A stretch of 64,000 nt of DNA from Cotesia glomerata (Eukaryota; Arthropoda; Insecta; Hymenoptera; Braconidae): positions 14,657,043-14,721,042 of the forward strand of contig NC_058166.1 in the NCBI RefSeq assembly GCF_020080835.1, given 5' to 3'. Positions 38,401 to 51,700 of the stretch are shown here, in pieces. Position numbers and translations under genes: made by a program. The stretch's first letter is position 1. Every line of letters begins with the position of its first letter. The notes beneath the pieces are model-generated. The model was not told where the DNA came from, searched no databases, and worked only from the letters and a program-made list of their open reading frames with translations.

Positions 38401-41400
38401 TAATTATAATTATGAATAATTGCCGATTATTTAATTCAAGTTATTTAACGCCTACATTGAATTATTATTTATTACAATTACAAAACAAAAAAAATCTTAC
38501 TTGCGCAATGGTTATAATTAAGCCATTGTCATTAAATACGTAATTTATATCATTTACGTGATTTATTAGTTAATAAAACTTGATACTTATAAATGTGTAA
38601 TAATTTCAAGTACATAGATGAAAATTTTGATGCCAATAAAATTATTTAGTTAATAAATACTAGCAACCTTGCAGTCATTATGTGACTGCCGTGACTTGTG
38701 AACTATAAATAAATAAAATTCTGCTTTATTGAATAATGACTTTTATTAAATTGCACTGTACTTTTTTTAATATTGAAATTTTTAAAGATATAAGCTCATT
38801 CCGATGGTACACTCATCAAGAGCTTTCATTTGAGTACCCACATGCATTTTTATATATTTTTCATATATAAATATATATAATATATAAAATATATAAAATA
38901 TATGAAAAATTGATGTGGGTACTCAAATGAAAGGTCTCGATGAGTCTAATGTCGAGATGAGCTTATATCTTTAAAAATGTCAATCGTGCACAAGATTCAA
39001 GGTTATTTCTTAATTATTGATGTTTCTCAAGATATAAACTCATTTCGATGTTAAACTCATCAAGAGCTTTTATTTGAGTACCCACATGCATTTTTGATAT
39101 ATTTTTCATATATACATATATATAATATATATAAACATATGAAAAATTGATGTGGGTACTCAAATGAAAGGTCTCAATGAATGTAGTGTCGGGATGAGCT
39201 TATATCCTTAAAAATGTCAATCGTACACAAAATATAAGGTCATTTCTTAATTATTGACATTTTTAAAGATTTAAGCTCATCCCGATGTTACACTCATCAA
39301 GAGCTTTCATTTGAGTACCCACATGCATTTTGATATATTTTTCATATATACGTATATATAAAATATATAAATATATGAAAAATTGATGTGGGTACTCAAA
39401 TGAAAGGTCTCGATGAGTGTAACATCGGGATGAGCTTATATCTTTAAAAATATCAATATTTCACAAGATACAAGGTAATTTCTTAATTATGTATTTAGAG
39501 ATAGAGAATTTTCAAATGCAGTCTACATACTTATCATAATAAATTGACTATCGGTGAGAATGACATGAAACTTTGAAAAGGCACAAATTCAAATCAAGAC
39601 CTTTGCAATGACACTAAATTTCACTAAAAAAACCAATTTTATCATAGGACTATTCTGGACACAAAATTTTTTTTATTCTCTTAATAATATAGATTTCAAT
39701 TCCAGTCGGACATGTTGATGCATTATGTATATTCCTATAGATAGTGAATAGATTGAGTCAAATGGCAATACAAAATAATGTGGGTTGACATTCGCACGAA
39801 TCAACTTGGCTTGATTAGCATACAGTATCTTTGTACTATACGGTCTAGAGTTTGTGTTAGTAAGTAGTTGTGTGAGGCTATAATTAGATTGTCGCTCTTG
39901 ACGGGCTACTAAGTGGGATACCCCCGATACAATATACAATGTATAACGTGAACGAGTCTAAAGAGATAAACGGATAGATAAAATACTCGATAGTTAAAAC
40001 CAGTACATAATACTTCTACTTATATACACATATTACATATAATAATTTGTTCTTGTATGTAATTACATAGATAGATATACATACATGTAATATGTGTTAC
40101 ACATAACGTATGTATGTTGAATTCTGTGTAAAGGTAAATAAAAATGAAAGAGAGACGTTCGTTGAATATGTTAAGCGACTGTTTATTCATCTTGTTTGTT
40201 GGATCCAATCGCATTTAACTTGATTTTGTTGATTTGCCAAAATTTTTTTTTTTCGCCTACGCTTTACGAGTAGAATGTCAATTAAATACTGTAAATTTAT
40301 TTTAAATTTATTATAACGTTTACTTATAAAAATATAAATAGATTTACGTGGAAGGTTTATTTATATCATTTATTTAATATATAAATTTGTAGTTTTTAAT
40401 CTTTATTGTTTTTTTTATTAATTAATTACACTTTTGATTAGGATTAAATTTTTATAACTTATAAAAAGAATTTTAAAATTAATGATAGTCTAATTTTTAA
40501 AAAGTTTTAATCATAATATCTGCTAATAAAATATTGAATAATTATTGAATTAAAGAAAATTAAAAAAAAAAAAAAAAAAGTGTTATTTTCTTTTTGTAAA
40601 AAATAAATAAATAAAAAATTTTTATTTGTTGTTAATAGAATCAATCAATTAATTTATTGAAAAAATAAATAAAAAATCTAAATTACTTTAATAATAATAA
40701 TAATAATAATAATTAATAAATAAATAAATTAATATTTAGGCTCTGACTATACAAAAAATTAAAAAATTTTTTTATTAATTGAAAAAAAAAAAAAATTATT
40801 AATTTAAATAAAAATTCTTAAGTTGAAAAAAATTTTTTTTTAATTTTTAAACAATTAATTCTTCAGAATTTAAAAATATTTTAAGACAAAAAACAATTTA
40901 ATAAAATAATTAATTAAAATCACTTATTTAAGTAATTTTTATTAAAAAAAAAAAAAAAGAATTGAATTGGAATTATAAAAAAAAAAAAAAAATTAATAAA
41001 TAATAAAATAAATTTAATTATATTTAATTGGTTTAGCTAACGAATATCTAAAATTAGTTGAAAATTTTTTTTTTTTTATTTTTAACAAAAGAATTATTTA
41101 TTAATGAAATTAATATTAAGATCAATATTATTTTATAATGGCAGTATTGATTGAAGTAGGTACCTTATGTTTCGCAGAGAAATATGTCGACGGCCTCGGC
41201 GCCGTGGAGTAACTTTATAACACTGCCACCACCAGGAAGCAGAAGTCACGGTGCGCCTCCCCCATCACATGCGGGGTTGCCCTCACATGGTCACCATCAT
41301 CCTGGTCCCGGTGGAGCCGCGCATCCCTCACAAGTTGCGTCTCAACAGCAGCAGCAACAGCAACAGCAGCAGCATCACCAACAAGAACGACAGAGGCGTG

Positions 41401-44400
41401 AACGTGAGGAGCATGATGCGCGAGAACGTGAACGTGAACGTGAGCGAGAACGGGAACGGGAACGAGAACGTGAACGTGAGCGTGAACGAGATGTTCAAGC
41501 TAGAGAGCAGCGGGAACGTGAGCGTGAGCATCTGGTGGCTGCTGAGCGGCTACATAGACAAGCTGAGGCTCGTGAGCATCAAAGAGCTGCTGCGTATTAT
41601 GGAGCTACTGCTCCATCTACTGCTCAACAGGTAAATAAATAAAATGTATTTTATTTATTATCAAGAGATTATTAAATTTTGATCAAATTTTTTGACAATT
41701 TAGATTTTAAAAAAAATGTTAAAATGAATTTTAAGTTTAAAATATTATTAATTTTTTTTAAAGTTAATTTTGGTCATAAAATCAAAATAATTAAATTTTT
41801 TTTTAAGATTCACTTATTTTTTCAAGTCATAAAATTTTGAAAAGTCGAAATTAAAAAAAAATATTTTTTTTTTATATGAAGAAAAATATATAAATAAATT
41901 TGATAAAAAATTTTTATGACATTGAATTTAACAATTTTTATAATAATTAAATTAAAATAAAAAAATTTCTCGTGGAAATGGAAAAAAAGTTACGTGCTAA
42001 TTTTTAAATATATATTCTTTATAACAGTTGATCATAAAAATTCCAAGAATTGTTAAATGTCTGCTAATTTCAGTAACATAAATTTTCACTTATCATTTTA
42101 TTTAAAAAATTTTTTTAATATTCACTTATTTTTTTTAAATCATAAAATTTTTAAGTTGAAATTAAAAAAAAATATTTTTTTTATATAAAGAAGTTTATAA
42201 ATAAATTTGATAAAAAATTTTCATGATATTGAATTAAACAATTTTTACAACAATTAATTAAAATGAAAAAAACTGCTCGTGGAAATTAAAAAAAAAATTA
42301 TAAATGCGAATTTTCAAAAATATATTTTTTATAACAGTTGATTAGTTATAAAAATTCCAAGAATTGTTAAATGTCTGCTAATGTTAGTATCATAAATTTT
42401 CACTTAGCATTTTACAAAAAAAAAAATTTATGACTAAAAACATAATAATAATCTCTACTTCCTTTATTTATAAGAGAATAAATTATCACTTACTAATAAA
42501 CAATTTATTTTTAGGTATTACGATCGTCAAGTGTACCAAGCAAAGTTGAGTACCCACCACCTCCAGCGCATTCTCGAACCTCAAAATCATCACTGTCAGT
42601 AGTAAATTTACATGACAAGCAGCAAGTAGTGGGACCTCCACACAGCCTTCCAAAAGCCGAACCAAATGTTAGTTTGTTCACCTACCCAGCGTACACAACC
42701 TCCCAAATGCCGTCTTATGTCCACGACATAAAGGTAAAAAATGATCTCCAATTAAAAGCACTACCAGGTAAAAGTCTCGGTAGTCATGAACGAGATCATC
42801 ACGGCCGGGAGTTGTCGCAAAGTCAGCCACCCTCGTTACTATCAGACCACAAGAGCTCGGTAATAGTAAAAAATGAGCAAGGTCGTGGAGGAAATGACCT
42901 ATCAAAAGTACCACCACCCCACTCGTCGAGTCCAAAGATGATGTCTTACATGGTGCAACCAGTGGCACCACCCCAAGGACCACCACCCTCTAGCCACAAA
43001 ACTCCCGTAACTTACGAGTACCGGAGTCCAACCCAGAGCCCGCATCACCTGCATCACCTAGAAAGCTTGCAGGCAAAAGGATTACCGAGTCACCACCGTT
43101 CGCCAGCTGGACACACTCAGTCGCCTCACGGGCATTCGTCGTCACATTCGCACAACCGTCAGTCGCCTCACAGTCAGCCTCATCCCCATCAAACGCCCCA
43201 CCCATCACCACCAGAGCCACGTTACCTCAGCAGGCCTGAACCCGGATTGCTCTACGCATCATCAAAGCCCTCATACTCGTACCCCCATCAACCAAACGCC
43301 TCACCGACCTCTCACTACGCCGCACCACCGGGTTCCAAGCCAAAAGTGAGCAGCCCAGCGCCGCCTCACATCTACGGGAATCCAGGAAACCCCGGTATTT
43401 TAACCGGAACACCAGTGTGTCGTGCGTCTGAGCCAGCAGCGCCAGCCCCGTTGCCACTAACGTCAAAGGCTCCAGGTAGTTCGCCTTACCAGCAAGTGCC
43501 TCATCATCACGGGGTGCCACCATCCAGGAATTTACCTCCTCCGGCAGCACACAGTCGCTCTCCGTACGATTCACGTGGCTTTCCAGTCGGCTCTCCGTTA
43601 CCTTCATCAAAATTGCCGCCTCCGTTACACGGATCTCCCCCGACTGTAGCCTCAGCGCCTCTATCACGTCCCACGGTAACGCATCCGTCACACCATGTGA
43701 ATAATCCACATCAACCTGGTGGCCCAGCACCGTCGTCGTTGCAACAGCAACAGCCACCAATGGTTGTTCCGTCGTTTCAAACCCAACCATTGGATCTGGG
43801 TGTTGAGCGTTCAATCTCACCGAAGCGTAAAGCTTCCACACCGACTGATCATCTGGGTCAGCCTGTCTCTCTAGAGATTAAAAAACGACGTACCGAAGAA
43901 CCACCCACTCCTTTATCCCTACAGTGTGTTGGACCGCCTGTACTGTCTAGGGTGAGTGAACCAAGTCCGCTGATTGCTTCGGCTGCAACTTCTATCACCA
44001 CTGTTGTCAATAATGCGCTGCTGGTACAGTCAACCATTAATAATACTACTGTTAATACTACTACTACGACTACTGTAACTACTGCTACTATTAATAGTAA
44101 TAATAACAGTAATAATAATATTAATAGTAATAATAATAGTAATAGTAATAATGATAATACTAGTATTAATACTGATAATGTTCAAACACATCAACAACTA
44201 CAACAGCAGCAGCTATCACAAGATCCAGCTGTTGTTGTTTCTGTAAGCCCGGCACCAAGAACAGCCAGTGCTGATGGATCCGTCCGGCCTGCTAGTACTG
44301 GTAGTGTTAATTCGTTGCATCAAATAACGACAAGTCCAGCACCTACAGCAAGTCCTGCTCCGCCAACGGCTGCACCCAGTCCCTCGCCGCTGAGTGCTCC

Positions 44401-47400
44401 CGGAACTCCAGCTAAAACTCCGGCTAATAATACTGATAGTGAGAAGTCGAATAGTCCGGCACCCAGGCCGCCTAGTAGGACTAATTATCCGGTGCATAAG
44501 CTTAAAAAAGCTTGGTTACAAAGACACTCTGGTGAGGATGGTACTGAGGATACTACTGGTGTTATCGGTAGTGGTTCTTGTGTTACGTTACCATTAAATA
44601 GTGCTCAGGCCCCGTCTCAGCCCCTACACAAAGAACGTGAATCTACTACCAGTAATAGTAATAGTACGTCTAATACGACGACTAGTCTACCCAGTGCTGT
44701 TAATTCTATTCATAATATTGGAAGTATGGCTGTTAATAGTATAAATAAACCTAAAGGTACTGGCAAAGCTGGGAGGAAACCGCTCAATAAAGAAACATTA
44801 AATGGACATACTAATGAAACTAAAAATCTTCAAGAAGATTCGTCTAGCAGCGATCCTGAGAGGAAGTCGCCGCCTAAGAGAAAACCGCCCAAGGTATCTA
44901 TTTATACAAATTGTTCATTTTTACGCTTGTTGGTATTTTATTTTGGTGCAATTGCTTAGTTAGTTTTTTTTTAGAGAGATTGATCTATTTTTTTTTTTTA
45001 TGGAGTAATTATATGACATTAAAATTAGCAGTCACTTGATTGTTTTTTTATTTTTTTTTTTTAACAAATAAATTTGTTTCAAAAAATTATTTATGACATA
45101 AAAGTTAGCAGTCACTAAAGAATTTTTTAATTTTTTTTAACAAACAAATTTGTTCAAAAAAATTACTTTTAAGAAATTACATTTTTTATTTTTTAAAATT
45201 TCTACATGTCAATTTTTTTTTCTAATTTTTTTGCCATAATTTATTTAGAAAAAAAAAATTTTAAATATTATTAAATATCTGCTAAATTTATTTTCATAAA
45301 TTATTTTTAAAAAATTGCATTTTTAATTTTTTTAAATTTCTACGTCAATTTTTTTTTGTCATTTATCTGTTAAAAAAATTATTAAAAATCTGCTAAATTA
45401 ATTTCCATAGTAATTATTCTATTAAAGTATCGAGCTTTGAATTAAAAAAAATTTCTACTACGGTTTATTCAAAAATTAATTAAAAATTTTCATGAAAATT
45501 AACTTAGCAGATAGTTGATAATTTTAAGAATTTTTGTAACAAATAAATTGTGACAAAAAAAATTGACATTTAGAAATTTTAAAAAACTAAAAATGCAATT
45601 TTTTTAAAATAATTTTTTGAAACAAATTTATTTGTTAAAAAAAATAAAAAAATTGTCAAGTGATAGCTAAATATAATATCATAAAATTTTCAATGCCGAA
45701 CAAAGATTATTGTGTAATAATTTACATAGATATTTAACTGTAATATTTTTTAATTCATTAAATAATTTATGTACTCACATAAAAAAGTGATGACTAATTT
45801 AATTAAAGAAGATTAAATATTTATAGTATTAATATAAATTTAATAGCAATCTCTCATGCTTGAATTTTAGTGTATAAATTATGCTTTAATTATTTAGAAT
45901 GTCTGCTTAAATTTATTGCATGCTTAGTATAATTTAAATAAATGAAAGTGAAAATTTAAGTGAAATAAATTAAAAAGTATATATTTACTTTATGTTTTCT
46001 TTCATTGCTCATTATAAAATTAATTTTATTTATTTATTCGTGTTTATTATTGATAATACAAGTTTGAACTTGAAAAAAAATTTACCTTCAAAATTTTTTT
46101 GTTAAAAAAATTAAAAAATTGTCAAGCTAAATTAAATGTCATAAAATTATAAAAAAATTATTTGCCAAAAAAATATTAAATAAAAAAAAAATAAATAAAA
46201 TAACATAAAGTTGTTTTAACGAAGTTTGAATTTGCCGCGCTAAATTCGAATCAGAGCCGCCATTATCGAGTCTTACGCGTGCACGTACATTCCGGTAAGC
46301 AAACTTGAGTTGAGCGTACGGTCTGTGCTTGTGTTTTATAAAAATTATTTTTCATTGTGATTAATAAAACTTTAATAATCATAAATATACTAACCGAAGC
46401 ATTAATGAATCAACCATACATTGAAACAATGGAACTGGTAAAGTATATTTATCAAAACTGAATGATTAAACAGTATATTAAAATTTCGTCATCGGTTTAA
46501 CCTAATTCTTTTGTCCGAATGGCGTGCTCATTATTATTATTATTATCATCATTTAGTTTATATTATAAATCATTATTTCTCATTATTATTTTTATTATTA
46601 TTTAATAAATAAATGCGAATGTTAATTAATAATTAAGTAGAGTAATTAGTGCATTTTATATATGTTTTAAAAGCGTGGATTTATTGAATATTTTTTACAA
46701 GAGCATGAACTTCCTGACTACTTAATAATATGTACCCTGTGGTAGGTAAAACGAAAGAAGGGAGCCCCGAGGAGACAACAGGCAGCTGTTGAAGAACAAA
46801 GACGCAGAAAAGATGACAAACAAGTAACAGGAAATACCGGTAGTGTGGCAAATTCTACTGCTGCTGCTGCTGCTGCTGGAAGTGATTCTAGCAACGAAAG
46901 TGAAGCTGGATCAGCTAGCGACACCAGTGAACAACTTACCTCCTCATCGTCTATTCAGCCTACTCCTAAAAGAAATACCACAAATATCACTACCAATAAT
47001 TCAACTAACTCCAACAATTCTACTGGAAATGGTTAGTATTTTTTATACATACTCATTGATTATTTAATTAAAAAAAAAATTTTTTTATCAGTCAATAATT
47101 ATCTAAGTAATTATGTAGTTTTACGATTGTAACTATTGGTTAGAAAAAAATGCTATGAGTTTTTTTTTAAATATCTTTATGAATGTGCAAATTAATTGCA
47201 AATAGTTATGTCATTGGAATATTTATTTATCAAGAAATAAACAGAGGTTATATTTATGTTTGTACTAACATAAACAAATGATTGAAGACTTTAAATCCTT
47301 CAGAGTATTATATTATGGATCATTTTGAAAATACAGGGGTTCCATCGTTTTTTTTTTATACAATAAATTTGACGACTCAATTTTTTTTTATTTTACTTTA

Positions 47401-48733
47401 AGTTTGATTTATGAATGATGCATTAAAAAAATTTTTTTAAATCATAAGGTAAATGATCCAGTTATTGACACTGGCTTAATTGTTTGGCACTTGCAATTTT
47501 ATTTTAATTAAAAAAATAAAATGTTCTCAAAAAACCAATTATCTTAAAATTTATAATTCAAAAATTATATTTATTAATTTATCAGAGTTAATTTGTTTTT
47601 TTTTTTTTTTTAATTAAAATAAAATTTCAGGTTGTAAAGCTTTATACTATTTTTTTTTCTTAAAAAATTAAACATTAAACAAATTGAACAACAATTGTCA
47701 TGACATGACTATTGAAAAAAATAATATTGCTCCATAAATTAACCTTTTAAAAATTTTGATAAAAAACTAGACAAGCAAGAAGTACTTTTAAAATGAAAAA
47801 ATGCTAGTGTAATAAAATTTTTTTTTATTAAAAAAAAAAAAAAAAAAAAACAGATGAGTTATTTATCCGATTTTTTATGGCCGAAGAATGGAGTCTCACA
47901 TCTAAACAATTATTGAATTATGTATTCACATGTGCTTAGTTTGATAAAATACACACACTGTAGTAAAGATAATCAGTACCAAGAAGTGGGGGTTGTTTCG
48001 GCAACTATAAGCCATGCTTACCGCTTCCTGAGATACTTTAAGCCACGTATACTTTCTTTAACTTTTCGCCGTGCTGATGATCAGTTCGTAGAACACTTGA
48101 TAAAGTTCATACTTAAATTCAGTTAATAGTTCATTTTGCTAATCCACATTTTATTGCTTCAAATTTAATCAAGAATTGAATATTATAAATTAAAAAAATT
48201 TTTTTTTTAATTATTCACCGAAAATGTATTCAATTGAAACAATTAGACAAGCATTTCTTGTGACCGAAAATAGGTAAAATCATAAAACTACATAATTACT
48301 TTTTTTTTATATAAATTATTGTAGCAGTATCTAAAAAATATAAATTGATATAAATATTTTTTTATTTAATTTCACTGAAGAGACCACGTTTTGTCGAATT
48401 AAAATTCGACGAAGCGTGGACCTCGTGGTCGAAGTACGCGTTCACGCGTTTAAAATTTTAAATGTTTAAGTTTTAAAAATTATTTAGTCAAAATATTAAT
48501 CTTTTAATGATTTTTTAAATAATTTTGTTGAGATTTTTAATTTTTATTATTTTTTCGGGATACTGTGCGTGATTTTGTATCCGCCATTTTGTTTTACAAT
48601 GCGATCGAGACCAAGCATAGTATTAACGTTAGCTACTATAATTAAAGTTTGAGTTGATATTAAATAATTAATTTATTTTTTGTAATTATTATTCGTTTAC
48701 ATAAATAGTTTTTTTTTCATTATTATTATTACG

Positions 48734-48769
<36 letters not shown>

Positions 48770-51700
48770 AATATCTAAAATCATTTTTTATATGAATTAT
48801 TTTAAATACTGTTACAATAATTTTTAAAAAACGAAAAAAAAAGCACTCATCTAATAAGTAACTTTGTAAATAAAGTTTCTTTTTTAATCAGGAAACACCA
48901 ACAAGGAGCCACGAAAAAGAGGCAGACGACCAAAGAATTCGAAGGGAAACGACGCCGGAGGGGGCGAGGATCAACCTCGTCCAAAAAAAGAGCGTAAAGA
49001 TGACAGTTCAAGCGGGAATGGCGGTGCTGGTGGCGAAGGCGGTGGTAACGGTGGAAACGGTCAAGGCGGAGGTAGTGGAAAAAGTAATCCCTTTTGTAAA
49101 CCACCCACATCGCAGTTGAAAAAAACCGGCGACAGTTGGCTTCAAGACCTAGCGTGCTGCGATGTTGCACCAAAATTAGCTAAATGCCGTGAATGTCGTT
49201 ACCTCGCCAAAAGCACATTGTCAAGAATTAAAAAACAAACAGTATTCTGTCGTTTTTATGCATTTCGTCGGCTCCGATATACTAAAAATGGTCAATTGGC
49301 CATTGCCGGATTTAGCGATCCACACAAAGATGCATCTGAGGTTTGTATTGTCAATCAAATAATCAATTAATCATGTCATCATCCTCACACCATTGCATCG
49401 TATTCATTATTATCATAATCAATATTATGAAGTCATATGAATAATAGTTTTGTTTAATTTATTATCCATATTAATTAAATGAAATAATTTTATAATTGCA
49501 GGAAGACGTACAGTTATGGTTACCGGGTAATATGGGTCAAAATTCGAAGGAAAAGGATGAAAAAACGGAAAAAAGTGACAAAGATAAAGGTGCGGATAGA
49601 TTAGATCTAGACAAGGAAATGGCTTACCGGCTGTTACGTCAAGTAGGCGATCAATTTTGTGATCTTTTACGCCAGGAAAAAGAAGCACTTTCTGAGCACA
49701 TAGCTGACGGTAATTTTCTTTTCTTATCCCATTTATTCATAGTAATAATAATTTTTTTTACAATATAATTTGAATTTTTTTTTCTTCACAAATTGAAATA
49801 TTCACTTTGTTTTTTACTTAAGGAGATCCACGCGAAGTAGTAAAATTTTTAAAACTTCCTAAAAATTTGTAAATTCAATCTACGTAGCCTAATAATCAAT
49901 AAAAAAATTAAAAAACCGTAGGTTTCCGGGTTATTTAATCAAATAATTAGGTTTGAAAATTGTAATTTTTACATCTAGGTAAATGGAGATTCCACCAGCC
50001 GTGTATTTGGTTAAGAATTTAATGCAATTAATGATTTTAAAAAATTTTTATTTTCATTGAATTTGATTAAGAAAATAATAAGCTTTCGATTGAAGCAATA
50101 AAAAAGTAGGTTTCCGAACGTATTACGGAGATATTTTATATTTTTAATGAAAAATCACAAGGAACTTCCGTTCTTTAAAGTCTTGTATTTGACTTGGCAA
50201 CACCGCTTGCGCAGTTACCCGACGCATAAGTAAGCGCGGTTTTTTAAATTCTAGATCTTAGTCATTTTAGTTAGACAGTAAACATAAATAAATTTTAAAG
50301 TTATGGAACTCTTGCGGTGTTGTCAAGTGTATACCGGTAATTCAGAGTGCTATATTTTTTATTAGTCAATTAAATGTAAATAATTATTTAATGAGTAAAT
50401 TTTTCGGAAATTTCCTCAAAAATGTCTAATTAATTTAAAAATTAATTTCAAGATGCATAACAAAAGTATTTCTACGTATTATTTTTTTATAGACATTCTT
50501 TACACTAGGATGGTACTTGGATCTCCTTAAACATTTTACTTATTTATTATTATTATTGTAAGAAAATGATTTTGATCGCATGTTTTAACCGCTTTTTTTT
50601 CATCAATATGCATTGTTTCTCACAGCGGATAATGGAATTGTAGACAGTACAGTTGCGTGGAAACGAGTCGTCCAGGGTGTACGTGAGATGTGCGACGTTT
50701 GCGAAACAACACTTTTCAATTACCACTGGGTCTGCGGTAAATGTGGTTTCGCTGTTTGCATCGATTGTTTTAAGGTAAAAATAAATCTTTAAATTATTCA
50801 CAATTAGTCTTTTCAATAAAATAAAATAAACATGATGTATACATACTTTGATTGATAAATCCATGATAGTAAATCAATTATCGAGCTTTTTAACACTGAA
50901 TATTTATAAAAAAAAAATAAAAATTTTTCCAAAAAAACAATTTTTTTTCAATAAAAAAATAATTTTACTCTTTTACAGGGACGTAAAAATGGAACCGTGA
51001 CTATTTGGGGTGAAAGTGGAAAAGATCGTGACGATTGTGGCTGGTTACTTTGTACAAATCGGCAAATCCACGCGCCAGATCGTCTAATGCTAACCCAAAT
51101 AATAGCAGGTGACAGTTTACCTCAGTTAGGACAACGCTTGCATGATGTAAGAGCTGAATGGGGAATTCCACAACACTGTGATTGTTCACTAGTATCATCA
51201 ACTCCACCCAACGACATCCTCCGTAATTCTATAAAAGGTGACTCAATAACCGTTACAACAAATGGTAACATCAAGCAAGAAATAAAAGAAGAAAAGAATT
51301 CGGATGATACCGCGAATGGTTCGTCTGACGGTAAAGCCAATGGCGAAGAAAATTCACCCTTAAATTGGTTAGCCGACGTAGCGTTGCAAAATCAAGATAA
51401 AAATGACAGTGGCTCTAGTTCTGACTCAGACGAAGATCGTGACGGTAATTATTCTACCTTGCGTGAATTATTGATCCGTCCATCACACAAACCCAATGGT
51501 AACGGCTCACGGTCAAATTCTCCGACGAACGTTAATTCACCTGGACCTACGAGTAACAATATCGTTAAGCAGGGTAAAAAATCCAAGATGGACGCACTTG
51601 ATGAGGTAATATCGAGTGTAATTGAACACACAGCTAAAGAGGAACGCGATAGAAACGAGTCTGGTGAAAAAACTTGTGAGCTGAAACACTTTGTGCGTCG

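Larger units (their letters stand above)
32005..41177 (+). other. KDM3 intron 2 (9.2 kb)
   Basis: The intron runs from GTGAGT to TTCGCAG. It contains a 62-bp palindromic MITE (32311-32372) and a complete non-autonomous Helitron (38660-39693). A less AT-rich, pyrimidine-biased block (about 33000-33440) and another at about 35230-35300 match no feature I can name. The last 900 bases before exon 3 are A/T homopolymer-rich. No ORF here looks coding. Confidence 0.7.
44894..46745 (+). other. KDM3 intron 4 (1.85 kb)
   Basis: The first 800 bases hold several copies of the T-rich dispersed repeat with ATCTGCTAAATTTAT and TAAATTTGTT, in both orientations (45000-45660). The second half carries the CpG-rich island and the candidate alternative first exon. 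An ATT/ATC microsatellite lies at about 46531-46550. Confidence 0.7.

Noticed and set aside
41251..41634. 127-codon ORF in another + frame
   Set aside because: It is a product of the CGTGAA and CAG repeats in KDM3 exon 3, which are open in several frames.
43227..43841. 204-codon ORF on the minus strand
   Set aside because: It lies entirely antisense to KDM3 exon 4, whose GC-rich codons leave the opposite strand open; no domain is visible.
47920..48126. 68-codon ORF in KDM3 intron 5
   Set aside because: It has no family similarity that I can see, is not flanked by in-phase splice sites and would disrupt the exon 5/6 join.
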